Below, in pieces: positions 7,366 to 13,681 of a stretch of 16,063 nt of DNA. The notes under the pieces were generated by a model, which worked only from the letters and a program-made list of their open reading frames with translations, searched no databases and was not told the origin of the DNA. The stretch's first letter is position 1; every line of letters starts with the position of its first letter. The translations under genes and the position numbers were made by a program. Source of the stretch: Treponema sp. (GTDB taxonomy: Bacteria; Spirochaetota; Spirochaetia; Treponematales; Breznakiellaceae); the NCBI GenBank assembly GCA_031274565.1, contig JAISPY010000157.1:1-16063 (forward strand), given 5' to 3'.

Positions 7366-7854
7366 ATGTCGTTAGTAATGTCTATACGAGGAGTATCGCT
7401 CAAAAGTTTTTTTGAAAATCTCATCTTTTTATCTTCTGTCTCAAGCTGGTTTTTTGCCCAACTTATCAAGACCGTGATTGTATTGCTTAATGCCCGCAGA
7501 AAAAGCACCCGGGAAGTACTGGCAGTCCTGGTCTGGCGTACCGGCGGTATGCCTTCAAGTCATGCGGCTTTAGTTTCGTCGTTAACCACCTCGGTTGCCT
7601 TTAAAGAAGGGATCGGGTCGAATCTGTTTGTAGCGTCCTTTTGGTTTGCCCTCATTGTTATGCGGGATGCTATGGGGGTACGCCGTGCTTCGGGAATCCA
7701 AGCCAGGGCGCTCAATCTGCTGGGGCGGAATCTGGCGGAGCGCCTGAATATCGAATATCATCCGGTAAAAGAAGTCCATGGTCATGCGCCGCTGGAAGTA
7801 GTGGTGGGGGCATTCCTGGGTATTTTTATTGCCGCGGCATACGCGAGTTTATAG
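7366..7854 (+). CDS. Divergent PAP2-family membrane protein (DUF212/YuiD-like)
   Basis: This is a 162-residue integral membrane protein of the DUF212 'divergent PAP2' family, related to lipid-phosphate phosphatases. The true substrate is not established for this family. Diagnostic motifs are GGMPSSHAA at 60-68, MRDAMGVRRASG at 99-110 and VHGHAPLEVVVG at 137-148, with hydrophobic segments at about 19-42, 86-99 and 141-160. The length is normal. The ribosome-binding site is GGAAAG (7353-7358) seven bases before ATG 7366; a second in-frame ATG at 7378 is a possible alternative. The stop codon lies 11 bases before the next gene, so it is probably the first gene of the Rnf-like operon. A role in lipid-carrier or phospholipid phosphate metabolism is possible but not shown. 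Confidence 0.9.
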   Translation: MSLVMSIRGVSLKSFFENLIFLSSVSSWFFAQLIKTVIVLLNARRKSTREVLAVLVWRTGGMPSSHAALVSSLTTSVAFKEGIGSNLFVASFWFALIVMRDAMGVRRASGIQARALNLLGRNLAERLNIEYHPVKEVHGHAPLEVVVGAFLGIFIAAAYASL

Positions 7855-7865
7855 GTTATGGGTAT

Positions 7866-9443
7866 ATGTCCTTAGGGAAGTCTGTGTTGCTGCCATCCCT
7901 GCTCTCCCTTGGTCTAGGGGCTTTCATGGTGTTCTTGGTGCTCACCTGGATTCCCTGGGGAAGCAACCGGGGCTATGCGGTGCTTGCGGTGGACGCCTCC
8001 TACCCGGACCGGTTTATTGGGGATTTGCTTGCCTCAGAAGCGGCGCCTGATTTTACCCGGAACTATATATCCGAGTCTACCCAATGGGTGTTTCTGGATG
8101 ATTTTGGTACGCTGCAACGGATCCCCCTGGATACCTACCGGGATCGGGTTGAACCCTTTGATCCCCGGGATGATGGTTATGCGGAAAAGCTGCGCTCTTT
8201 TTTTGTGCGTGAGGGAAAACGGCTCTTCTTTATGCCGATTCCTCCGTTGGCCAGCGACTCCGGGGCTGCGGATCCGTGGCTTACGAAGCGACGGATAACC
8301 GCGCTTGAAGCCTCTATTACCCCGGTCCTGGGAAAGATACCCTTTTCCCTCACTTTTTTGGGCCATGAGCAGCCGCGCTTGTTTTATTTCCTCCTTTTTG
8401 TGCTGGCCGGGGGAGCAACCATAGCGTTTTCCGGCGAACCGGCGCTCTTCATGGCGCTCTTGCCGGTCTTAGGGGCCTTGACCTTCGCAGGTCCCCCAGG
8501 ACTTGCCCTGGGGGCGGCCTTGGCGGTTCTTTCCGGGACGGTTGCGGAACCTATCCGGGATCGCTGGGCTGCTCACCGGTATCGACTGGATCCTGCGGGG
8601 CACTACGGTAAGCTGTACCCGGTACTGGCAGTACCCCTGGGTACGGCGCTGTTCTTTCTCGGGATCTTTGGGATCTTGTACGGCATATCCCCCCCGGCGG
8701 GAAACTTGACCGGGGCGGTTCAGGGGAAAAGCCTTGCGCTGCTGGGAACCGCTGGTTTGGTATGTTCCGGGGGTATCCTCTGGCTGCTGCTCTGGATCGA
8801 GGCAAACCAGGGGAATGATCAGGATCATGTACGGTTTATGCCGGTACGGATCATGGAGGCCACCAACTGGGGACGGATCAACCGGACCCTCATTCCCTTT
8901 GCCCTGGCTTCCCTCGCCGCGCTGTATGGACCCCAGATGAGCGAAGGGCTGCGTACCTACCATGATCCGGGGTTTATCGCGGATCCCCGGTATCTCATTG
9001 ATGCGGCGGCCTATGAAACCCATGCGGCATATCAGGTTTCTTTTTCTTTTATTCCCCTGGGAAGGGGGCCGGAGCCGTCCTTGCCGGTAGTAAATTACCG
9101 GCAGTACCGATTGGGGGAAGACGGCCTCATCGCGGAGGAGTTCAGTACCGGAGCCGAGGGGGATCCCCCCCCTTCCCTGGCTGGGGAATATCCCTATGGG
9201 GAGCCGGTGATCCCTCCCTTCCCCCTGGAAGATCTTATAGCATTTCTTGAAGGTTTTAGTCATACTACAGGAGGGGAGCTAAACGGGGTTACGGCGCTTA
9301 GGATTATTTCGCTGAGTATGCTCGGACTGGTTTTGTTCCTTATGGCTCCAGGAGTGTACCGTAGGGGCTTACGCTGGTATACCCAAAGGGCTGGAAAAAA
9401 GAAACATATCTTGGTATATAATGAAAAACGGATAGCCGCATGA
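7866..9443 (+). CDS. Unknown multi-pass membrane protein heading the Rnf-like genes
   Basis: I do not recognise this 525-residue protein. It has an N-terminal membrane anchor (about 7-29) and a polar region of about 140 residues, probably outside the cytoplasm, with acidic and aromatic residues (DRFIGDLL, WVFLDDFGTL, KRLFFMPIPP). A block of hydrophobic segments follows at about 171-189, 192-226, 249-275, 285-311 and 340-355. A second polar region spans 356-475, then a last membrane segment (477-496) and a basic tail (RAGKKKHILVYNEKR). It has one Cys (300) and no iron-sulfur or flavin motif. ATG 7866 is the first start after the DUF212 stop, with a weak upstream TAGG. The stop overlaps the rnfC-like start (ATGA), implying translational coupling, so it may be an accessory subunit or assembly factor of that complex. 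Confidence 0.75.
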   Translation: MSLGKSVLLPSLLSLGLGAFMVFLVLTWIPWGSNRGYAVLAVDASYPDRFIGDLLASEAAPDFTRNYISESTQWVFLDDFGTLQRIPLDTYRDRVEPFDPRDDGYAEKLRSFFVREGKRLFFMPIPPLASDSGAADPWLTKRRITALEASITPVLGKIPFSLTFLGHEQPRLFYFLLFVLAGGATIAFSGEPALFMALLPVLGALTFAGPPGLALGAALAVLSGTVAEPIRDRWAAHRYRLDPAGHYGKLYPVLAVPLGTALFFLGIFGILYGISPPAGNLTGAVQGKSLALLGTAGLVCSGGILWLLLWIEANQGNDQDHVRFMPVRIMEATNWGRINRTLIPFALASLAALYGPQMSEGLRTYHDPGFIADPRYLIDAAAYETHAAYQVSFSFIPLGRGPEPSLPVVNYRQYRLGEDGLIAEEFSTGAEGDPPPSLAGEYPYGEPVIPPFPLEDLIAFLEGFSHTTGGELNGVTALRIISLSMLGLVLFLMAPGVYRRGLRWYTQRAGKKKHILVYNEKRIAA

Positions 9444-10747
9444 GAGTATATTCATTTCCCCAGGGGGGGATACGCTTTGCAGATCCCACGGCCCCTCCTC
9501 AAGAGGCGAGCGTCGTGGCGTTTCTTCCGGTACTTTCGGTCATACCCATGGTGCAGCATGTGGGATCCCAGGCGATTCCCCTGGCATCTGTGGGAACCGT
9601 GGTGAAGGAGGGTATGCTCGTAGGCCGCGGTCAGGGACCGGGGTCCGCGCATGTGCATGCTACGGTTCCCGGGCAGGTGGTTCGTATGGTTTCCTGGGAG
9701 ATGGTTCCGGGAATTACCAATGAGGCCCTGGTCATACGGCTTGGGGGGAGCTTTGAACAACTGGGCAAACCAGAGGAGCGCCTTCCCTGGGAATCCTTAG
9801 AACCTGGGGCAATACAGCAGCGCATTATCGAATGGGGTATTGTGGAAATGGAAGGAGCCGGTCGGCCTTTGGCGGATTGGTTTGCCTCTTTCCACGAGCA
9901 GCCCAGTACCCTGGTGGTCCGGTGTGTGTTTGATGATCCCTGGCTTGCGGCGGACTATGTGCTATGCCGGGAACGGACCGAAGCAGTAGTGGAAGGGAGT
10001 ATCATCCTAAGCCGGGCATGTGGGGCCAGCCGGGTCGTGTATGCGGTTTCCGTCCAGGAGAAAGACCTGGGGACCCTGCTGCTGGCAGCGGCCAAAACCT
10101 ATGCGCTACCCGCGTCCGTGGTCCTGGTAGGTTCCCGGTATCCCCAGCGGAACCATCGGGAACTGGAACTGGCCTTACGGGAATATGAAACCCGAGAGAA
10201 GCTGGACTTGGGTTCCCTCGGTATCCAAGGGCCGGCCACCGTAGCGGCGGTCCGGGATGCGGTGGTCTTAGGGCGGCCTATTCTGGATCGGTATGTGGCG
10301 GTAGGCGGTTCCGCGGTCAAGAAACCCCAGGTTATGAAGGTGCGGATAGGGACCCGGATCGGGGATCTGTTCGCCGAATGCGGTGGTTTTACCGGTGAAC
10401 CCCAGCGGATCATCTTAGGTTCCCCCCTCTCGGGCCGGCGGGTCTTGGAAAACAACCTGGATGAGCCGGTGATTAAAACCAGTTATGCCCTGAGCGCCCT
10501 CTTGGAAAAGCAGATCGGCGGCACGGTAATGCGGAGCTGTGTCGGCTGCGGGGAATGTCGGGCGGTGTGTCCGGTGGGGCTGGATCCGGAAGCCTTATTC
10601 AAAGGCATTACGTTCCGCCGGGGGAAAGCGCCGGAACAAGACAACAGGGTACGAGCGTGTCACGGCTGCGGCTGTTGCGATGTGGTGTGTCCGTCCCGGT
10701 TTTCCTTGAGTACCACCATTCTAACCGCAGCTATCGGGGAGCACTGA
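9440..10747 (+). CDS. rnfC: RnfC-like subunit with two [4Fe-4S] clusters, degenerate NADH/FMN site
   Basis: RnfC is the peripheral cytoplasmic subunit that normally exchanges electrons with NADH through FMN and two [4Fe-4S] clusters. The 435-residue product has an N-terminal lipoyl-like/barrel part (FPQGGIRF; about 1-110), a NuoF-like core, the SLBB region VKKPQVMKVRIGTRIGDL (293-310), and two intact clusters: C367, C370, C373, C377 and C407, C410, C413, C417. The core signatures are altered. The usual GMGGAGFP loop reads EMEGAGRP (136-143). The ECEP motif reads FDDP (164-167). YPQGGE reads YPQRNH (234-239). NADH binding is therefore doubtful. It overlaps the upstream gene by four bases and abuts rnfD (TGAATG). 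Membership of the RnfC family is clear; its electron donor is not. Confidence 0.88.
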   Translation: MRVYSFPQGGIRFADPTAPPQEASVVAFLPVLSVIPMVQHVGSQAIPLASVGTVVKEGMLVGRGQGPGSAHVHATVPGQVVRMVSWEMVPGITNEALVIRLGGSFEQLGKPEERLPWESLEPGAIQQRIIEWGIVEMEGAGRPLADWFASFHEQPSTLVVRCVFDDPWLAADYVLCRERTEAVVEGSIILSRACGASRVVYAVSVQEKDLGTLLLAAAKTYALPASVVLVGSRYPQRNHRELELALREYETREKLDLGSLGIQGPATVAAVRDAVVLGRPILDRYVAVGGSAVKKPQVMKVRIGTRIGDLFAECGGFTGEPQRIILGSPLSGRRVLENNLDEPVIKTSYALSALLEKQIGGTVMRSCVGCGECRAVCPVGLDPEALFKGITFRRGKAPEQDNRVRACHGCGCCDVVCPSRFSLSTTILTAAIGEH

Positions 10748-11827
10748 ATGTCAAGAAAAGAGGCGCTGCAGTATCAGCGAGCCCAGGTAAATCTTTCCTA
10801 TCCCACGGCAAGACGGATGTGGCTGGTTAGTTTATGTGCGGGCTTGGTTATTTTCCAGTCCTCCTTGAGTGATTCCTTTGCGTCGCTGGTCATCGCCCTG
10901 AGCGCGGTGCTTGCGGGGGTCCTCACGGAATTCCTGTTTTATTTCAGGACTGAACGGGCCGGCATGGTACGAGATGGGAGCGCGGTGGCATCCGCCCTGG
11001 TCCTGACGCTCCTTTTGCCGAATAACCTGCATCCCCTCTACGCGGTCATGGGGGTGGTGTTTGCTATGGTGGTGGTTAAGCACAGCTTCGGCGGTCTTGG
11101 GTCCAACTGGATGAATCCCGCGCTGGGAGGCTGGCTTTTTATCCGGTGCGCCTGGCCTACGGTCTTTAACAAGGCCCTGGAAATGTCCCCATTGGCTGCG
11201 GTATCCGCCGGGATGCAGGGCGGCGCTTCGGGGCCTATCGGTTCTCCGGTGGAACTGCTCAGTCTTGCGCGAACCGGTTATTTTTCCTTACCCACCGGTT
11301 CCCTGGAGCAGACGGTGCGGTCCTTTCTGAACGCTCGAATCTTTTCAATCACCGGTTCGGAAATACCCGAAGGGTACATCGAGTTCTTTAATGCTTCGGG
11401 GATGGGTATTATCGCTGACCGGGGTGTCTTTGCCCTGCTGCTGGGAACCATCATCATTACCGCATCCCAGGTAAGTCGCTTCTGGGTTCCCGGGGTCTAC
11501 GTGGTGGTGTATGGATTGCTCATCCGTTTGTTTGGCGCCCTGCCCTTTGGGGGCGGCATCGGGGGGGGGGATATATTCTTCGGGTTCTTTTCAGGGGGTA
11601 CTATGGTAGCGGCATTCTTATTGCTTTCCGACCCTGCCACTGGGCCGAAATCGCATTGGGGAGCCTTGGCGGTGGCCATAGGCAGCGGGGTCCTGACGTT
11701 TATATTCCGGTATTACGGTGCGGAGGCTTACGGCGCTTTTTTTGCCATAGCCCTGATCAACGCCCTGGTTCCGCTGATCCGGACTATAGAAAGCCGGATG
11801 TGGTATGAAAAACGGAGCATCCTATGA
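10748..11827 (+). CDS. rnfD: RnfD-like integral membrane subunit
   Basis: RnfD is a polytopic membrane subunit that normally carries covalent FMN on a Thr in an S-x-A-T-P-L motif facing the periplasm. This 359-residue protein has the RnfD/NqrB pattern: KHSFGGLGSNWMNPALGG (111-128), a glycine-rich membrane segment PFGGGIGGGDIFFG, DPATGP (295-300), and a C-terminal AIALINALVPLIR. At the expected flavin site it reads LEMSPLAA (144-151), with Ser147 in place of Thr and no preceding Ala. The usual G-x-I-G-E-T-S downstream is replaced by GMGIIADRG. The loop between them is long (about 152-215). A GGGGAG ribosome-binding site (10736-10741) sits six bases before the ATG. The stop overlaps the next start (ATGA). 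Confidence 0.9.
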   Translation: MSRKEALQYQRAQVNLSYPTARRMWLVSLCAGLVIFQSSLSDSFASLVIALSAVLAGVLTEFLFYFRTERAGMVRDGSAVASALVLTLLLPNNLHPLYAVMGVVFAMVVVKHSFGGLGSNWMNPALGGWLFIRCAWPTVFNKALEMSPLAAVSAGMQGGASGPIGSPVELLSLARTGYFSLPTGSLEQTVRSFLNARIFSITGSEIPEGYIEFFNASGMGIIADRGVFALLLGTIIITASQVSRFWVPGVYVVVYGLLIRLFGALPFGGGIGGGDIFFGFFSGGTMVAAFLLLSDPATGPKSHWGALAVAIGSGVLTFIFRYYGAEAYGAFFAIALINALVPLIRTIESRMWYEKRSIL

Positions 11828-12366
11828 TACCTGAGAAACTGCAGGAATCCCTCTCCGGCGGGGAAGCTGCCGGTAAACCCCTTAACCAAGGGGACGCCCT
11901 GAAGCATACGGGTCTATACATCGGATGGATTGCAGGGATCCTCCTGATAGGGGGCTTGCTGTGGTTCTTTACCCAGTCCTTGCGGACCACCCTGCTGCTC
12001 CAAACCGTCAACCGGGTCTTAGCAACGGCGCAAGATTCCCGGCGGCTGGAACGGTTTATCCCGCAGTCTGGGCGTTGGGGACGGATCCCCTGGGGAAGCT
12101 GGTATACCTTGAAGGATTCCGCAGACCAGGCCCTGGTGTTTTCAGTGATGTCCGAGGGTATGTTCCTTCCCTGTATGGCGGTGGTTTCCACAGCCACTGG
12201 TAAGGTGATAGACCACAAGCTCGTTCCCTTAACCAGTCATGCGGAACAGACTTTGAAACATATCCCCCGTGGGGTTATCAACGCCTATATAGGGCGTATA
12301 GAAAGCCCTGCATTAAGCCCTTCATTCGGGAACAGCGGCGGGAGAACAGGAGCGGACAGGCAATGA
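11824..12366 (+). CDS. rnfG: RnfG-like subunit, truncated FMN-binding domain
   Basis: RnfG is a single-span protein whose periplasmic FMN-binding domain normally receives FMN covalently on an S/T-G-A-T motif by ApbE. Here the 180-residue product has a polar N-terminus, a membrane segment at 31-50, and a short domain with EGMFLPCMAVVSTATGKVIDHKLV (111-134). That matches the first half of the domain. The position of the usual S-E-T-P-G-L-G motif reads SHAEQTLKH, then RGVINAYIG, then a low-complexity tail. No S/T-G-A-T occurs anywhere, and the protein is short for the family. I saw no frameshifted remainder before rnfE, whose start overlaps the stop (ATGA). The family call rests on position and on the partial domain, so it is less certain than its neighbours. 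Confidence 0.7.
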   Translation: MIPEKLQESLSGGEAAGKPLNQGDALKHTGLYIGWIAGILLIGGLLWFFTQSLRTTLLLQTVNRVLATAQDSRRLERFIPQSGRWGRIPWGSWYTLKDSADQALVFSVMSEGMFLPCMAVVSTATGKVIDHKLVPLTSHAEQTLKHIPRGVINAYIGRIESPALSPSFGNSGGRTGADRQ

Positions 12367-13010
12367 AGCGACGGTTTCAAACCTATATACTACAGGATTC
12401 CCACATGCCCCTTTCCACGTTGGCCGGGGGGGGACTTTTGATCATGGCCTCAAGCCGGGTTGCCTTTGCCCTGGTTGCCTTGGCCGCGCTCCTTTGGGTA
12501 TACGGATTGACCGGGCTGACGGCTTTTTTGGCCAAGCCGATTCTGCCCCAACAGGGCCGTCGGGTGATCCTCCTGTTTGTATCAAGTTTCCTGGGGAGTC
12601 TCTTCCTATTGGTCCTCTGGCTGCTGAGTCCGCTGCTTGCCCTGGGAAGCGCCTACCTCATCATACTCAGTCCCGTATGCTGTATGGGTTCTGAGCTTTT
12701 TGTGAACCTGGAGTCCAAGACCCTGGAAGAAGCCCTCCTTAAAACGGTGTTCGAAGCCGCATCCCTGGGGGGCTTGATCCTCGCCTTTGCGCTGATCCGG
12801 GAACCCCTGGGGTTTATGACGATTTCGCTCCCCGGAGGGGATCAGGGGATTGCGGAACTGTTCAAGGGGGATGAGGGGAATTCCTTTTTCCCGGTTCGGA
12901 TCCTCGCCAGTTCCGGCGGGGGCTTATTGCTGCTGGGCTATGGGGCGGCGCTGTTCCGTAACCTCAAAAAACCCCCTGCTGGAAATCCTCCTCCCAAGGA
13001 GGCATCTTAA
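12363..13010 (+). CDS. rnfE: RnfE-like (NqrD/RnfE family) membrane subunit
   Basis: RnfE and RnfA are homologous inverted membrane subunits that in Rnf/NQR share a [2Fe-2S] cluster held by two Cys from each. This 215-residue protein has about six hydrophobic segments. It keeps the family's SPVCCMGSELFVN stretch (103-115; Cys106/107), corresponding to the usual V-N-C-I-I-L-G-R-A-E, and the following EALLKTVFEAASLGGLILAFALIRE pattern (residues 123-147). The first conserved motif (L-G-L-C-P-x-L-A) is replaced by TLAGGGLLIMAS, with no Cys. The C-terminus is proline/lysine-rich. It overlaps rnfG (ATGA) and rnfA (TAATG). Identification rests on the second motif, length and operon order. Confidence 0.75.
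   Translation: MKRRFQTYILQDSHMPLSTLAGGGLLIMASSRVAFALVALAALLWVYGLTGLTAFLAKPILPQQGRRVILLFVSSFLGSLFLLVLWLLSPLLALGSAYLIILSPVCCMGSELFVNLESKTLEEALLKTVFEAASLGGLILAFALIREPLGFMTISLPGGDQGIAELFKGDEGNSFFPVRILASSGGGLLLLGYGAALFRNLKKPPAGNPPPKEAS
12996..13002 (+). promoter_or_regulatory. Strong ribosome-binding site for the rnfA-like gene
   Basis: AAGGAGG lies seven bases before ATG 13010, inside the end of the rnfE-like gene. It is the strongest Shine-Dalgarno in the operon and fixes the rnfA start. Translation of rnfA need not depend only on coupling through the TAATG overlap. Confidence 0.8.
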
Positions 13011-13588
13011 TGGGGGCACTCCTTATTTTTTCAGGTTTTTCGCTGAATCTGATCCTGCACTTCGCCTTGGGATTGCGCGCTATCGCGGAAGGACAGGAGC
13101 GGTCCCCGCAGGTTCCCCTGTTTCAATCGGGAGTGCTCTTTATAGCGGTGCTCCTGCTCTGGCTGGCGGCTTCCTATGGCTTAGGGTTCCTGGCATTCGG
13201 CTTCCTTGAGTATGCGCTGCTTTTTCCGTTGAGCGTCTTGGTCTGTATGGGGCTTGAGGCCCTATGCGCCCGGCTGTTCCCTTCCGGGGCCTGGCAGTAC
13301 AAGCTGTTTACCGCGGCTTCCGCTTATGACGGCCTGGTCCTGACGGCGCTGATACTGACCCTCCATATAGCCCGGACCTTCCTCGATGCCCTCATCCTGT
13401 CCGCAGGTTTTTCCCTGGGGACCTTGCTTTGTATCGTGCTGCTCAATGCAATCCGTAAACGATCTTTCCTGGAACTGGTCCCCCCTTTTATGCAGGGACG
13501 TCCTCTCATGCTCATATCCCTGGGACTCTTATCCGTGCTTTTTACCGCCCTGGGACTTATACTCTTTACCACCTTGGGCATATACTAG
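13010..13588 (+). CDS. rnfA: RnfA-like (NqrE/RnfA family) membrane subunit
   Basis: This 192-residue, six-segment membrane protein matches RnfA in length and in several blocks: the N-terminal SLNLILHFALGL (11-22), FPLSVLVCMGLEALC (72-86), and a C-terminal RPLMLISLGLLSVLF (164-178). In canonical RnfA the first block carries L-G-I-C-P, whose Cys helps ligate the intramembrane [2Fe-2S] cluster; here the position is Arg23. The second-site Cys is kept (Cys79), with an additional Cys86. It is the last gene of the run: a 93-bp gap follows, and the next gene is not rnfB, which commonly follows rnfA in clostridial-type operons. Confidence 0.8.
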   Translation: MGALLIFSGFSLNLILHFALGLRAIAEGQERSPQVPLFQSGVLFIAVLLLWLAASYGLGFLAFGFLEYALLFPLSVLVCMGLEALCARLFPSGAWQYKLFTAASAYDGLVLTALILTLHIARTFLDALILSAGFSLGTLLCIVLLNAIRKRSFLELVPPFMQGRPLMLISLGLLSVLFTALGLILFTTLGIY

Positions 13589-13645
13589 GGGCAGAGGCGC
13601 GGCGTCAGGCCGTCGGGTTTTCGCTGTTCGGGAAAGAAGGATCAG

Positions 13646-13674
13646 TCGAAAATACATACCAATACTAGTATAGT
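13646..13674 (+). promoter_or_regulatory. Possible promoter and palindrome before the GH57-like gene
   Basis: TCGAAA (13646-13651) and TATAGT (13669-13674) lie 17 bases apart, matching consensus at 4 and 5 of 6 positions. A perfect 10-bp palindrome ATACTAGTAT (13662-13671) overlaps the -10 box and could be an operator. Transcription from here would start almost at the ATG (13682), leaving the AGGAAA ribosome-binding site untranscribed. That conflict lowers confidence. Confidence 0.3.
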
Positions 13675-13681
13675 AGGAAAC

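Noticed and set aside
8469..9263. A 264-codon minus-strand frame inside the unknown membrane protein gene
   Set aside because: The sense frame has clear membrane segments and couples to its neighbours; the antisense product is Arg/Gly/Pro-rich without domains.
9417..9422. Perfect TATAAT just before the rnfC-like start
   Set aside because: It lies in coding sequence and the bases 17 upstream (GAAAAA) are a poor -35 box; the four-base gene overlap already explains expression.
13595..13632. A third copy of the hairpin repeat between rnfA and the GH57-like gene
   Set aside because: Only CAGGCCGTCGG resembles it; the palindromic inner stem is absent.
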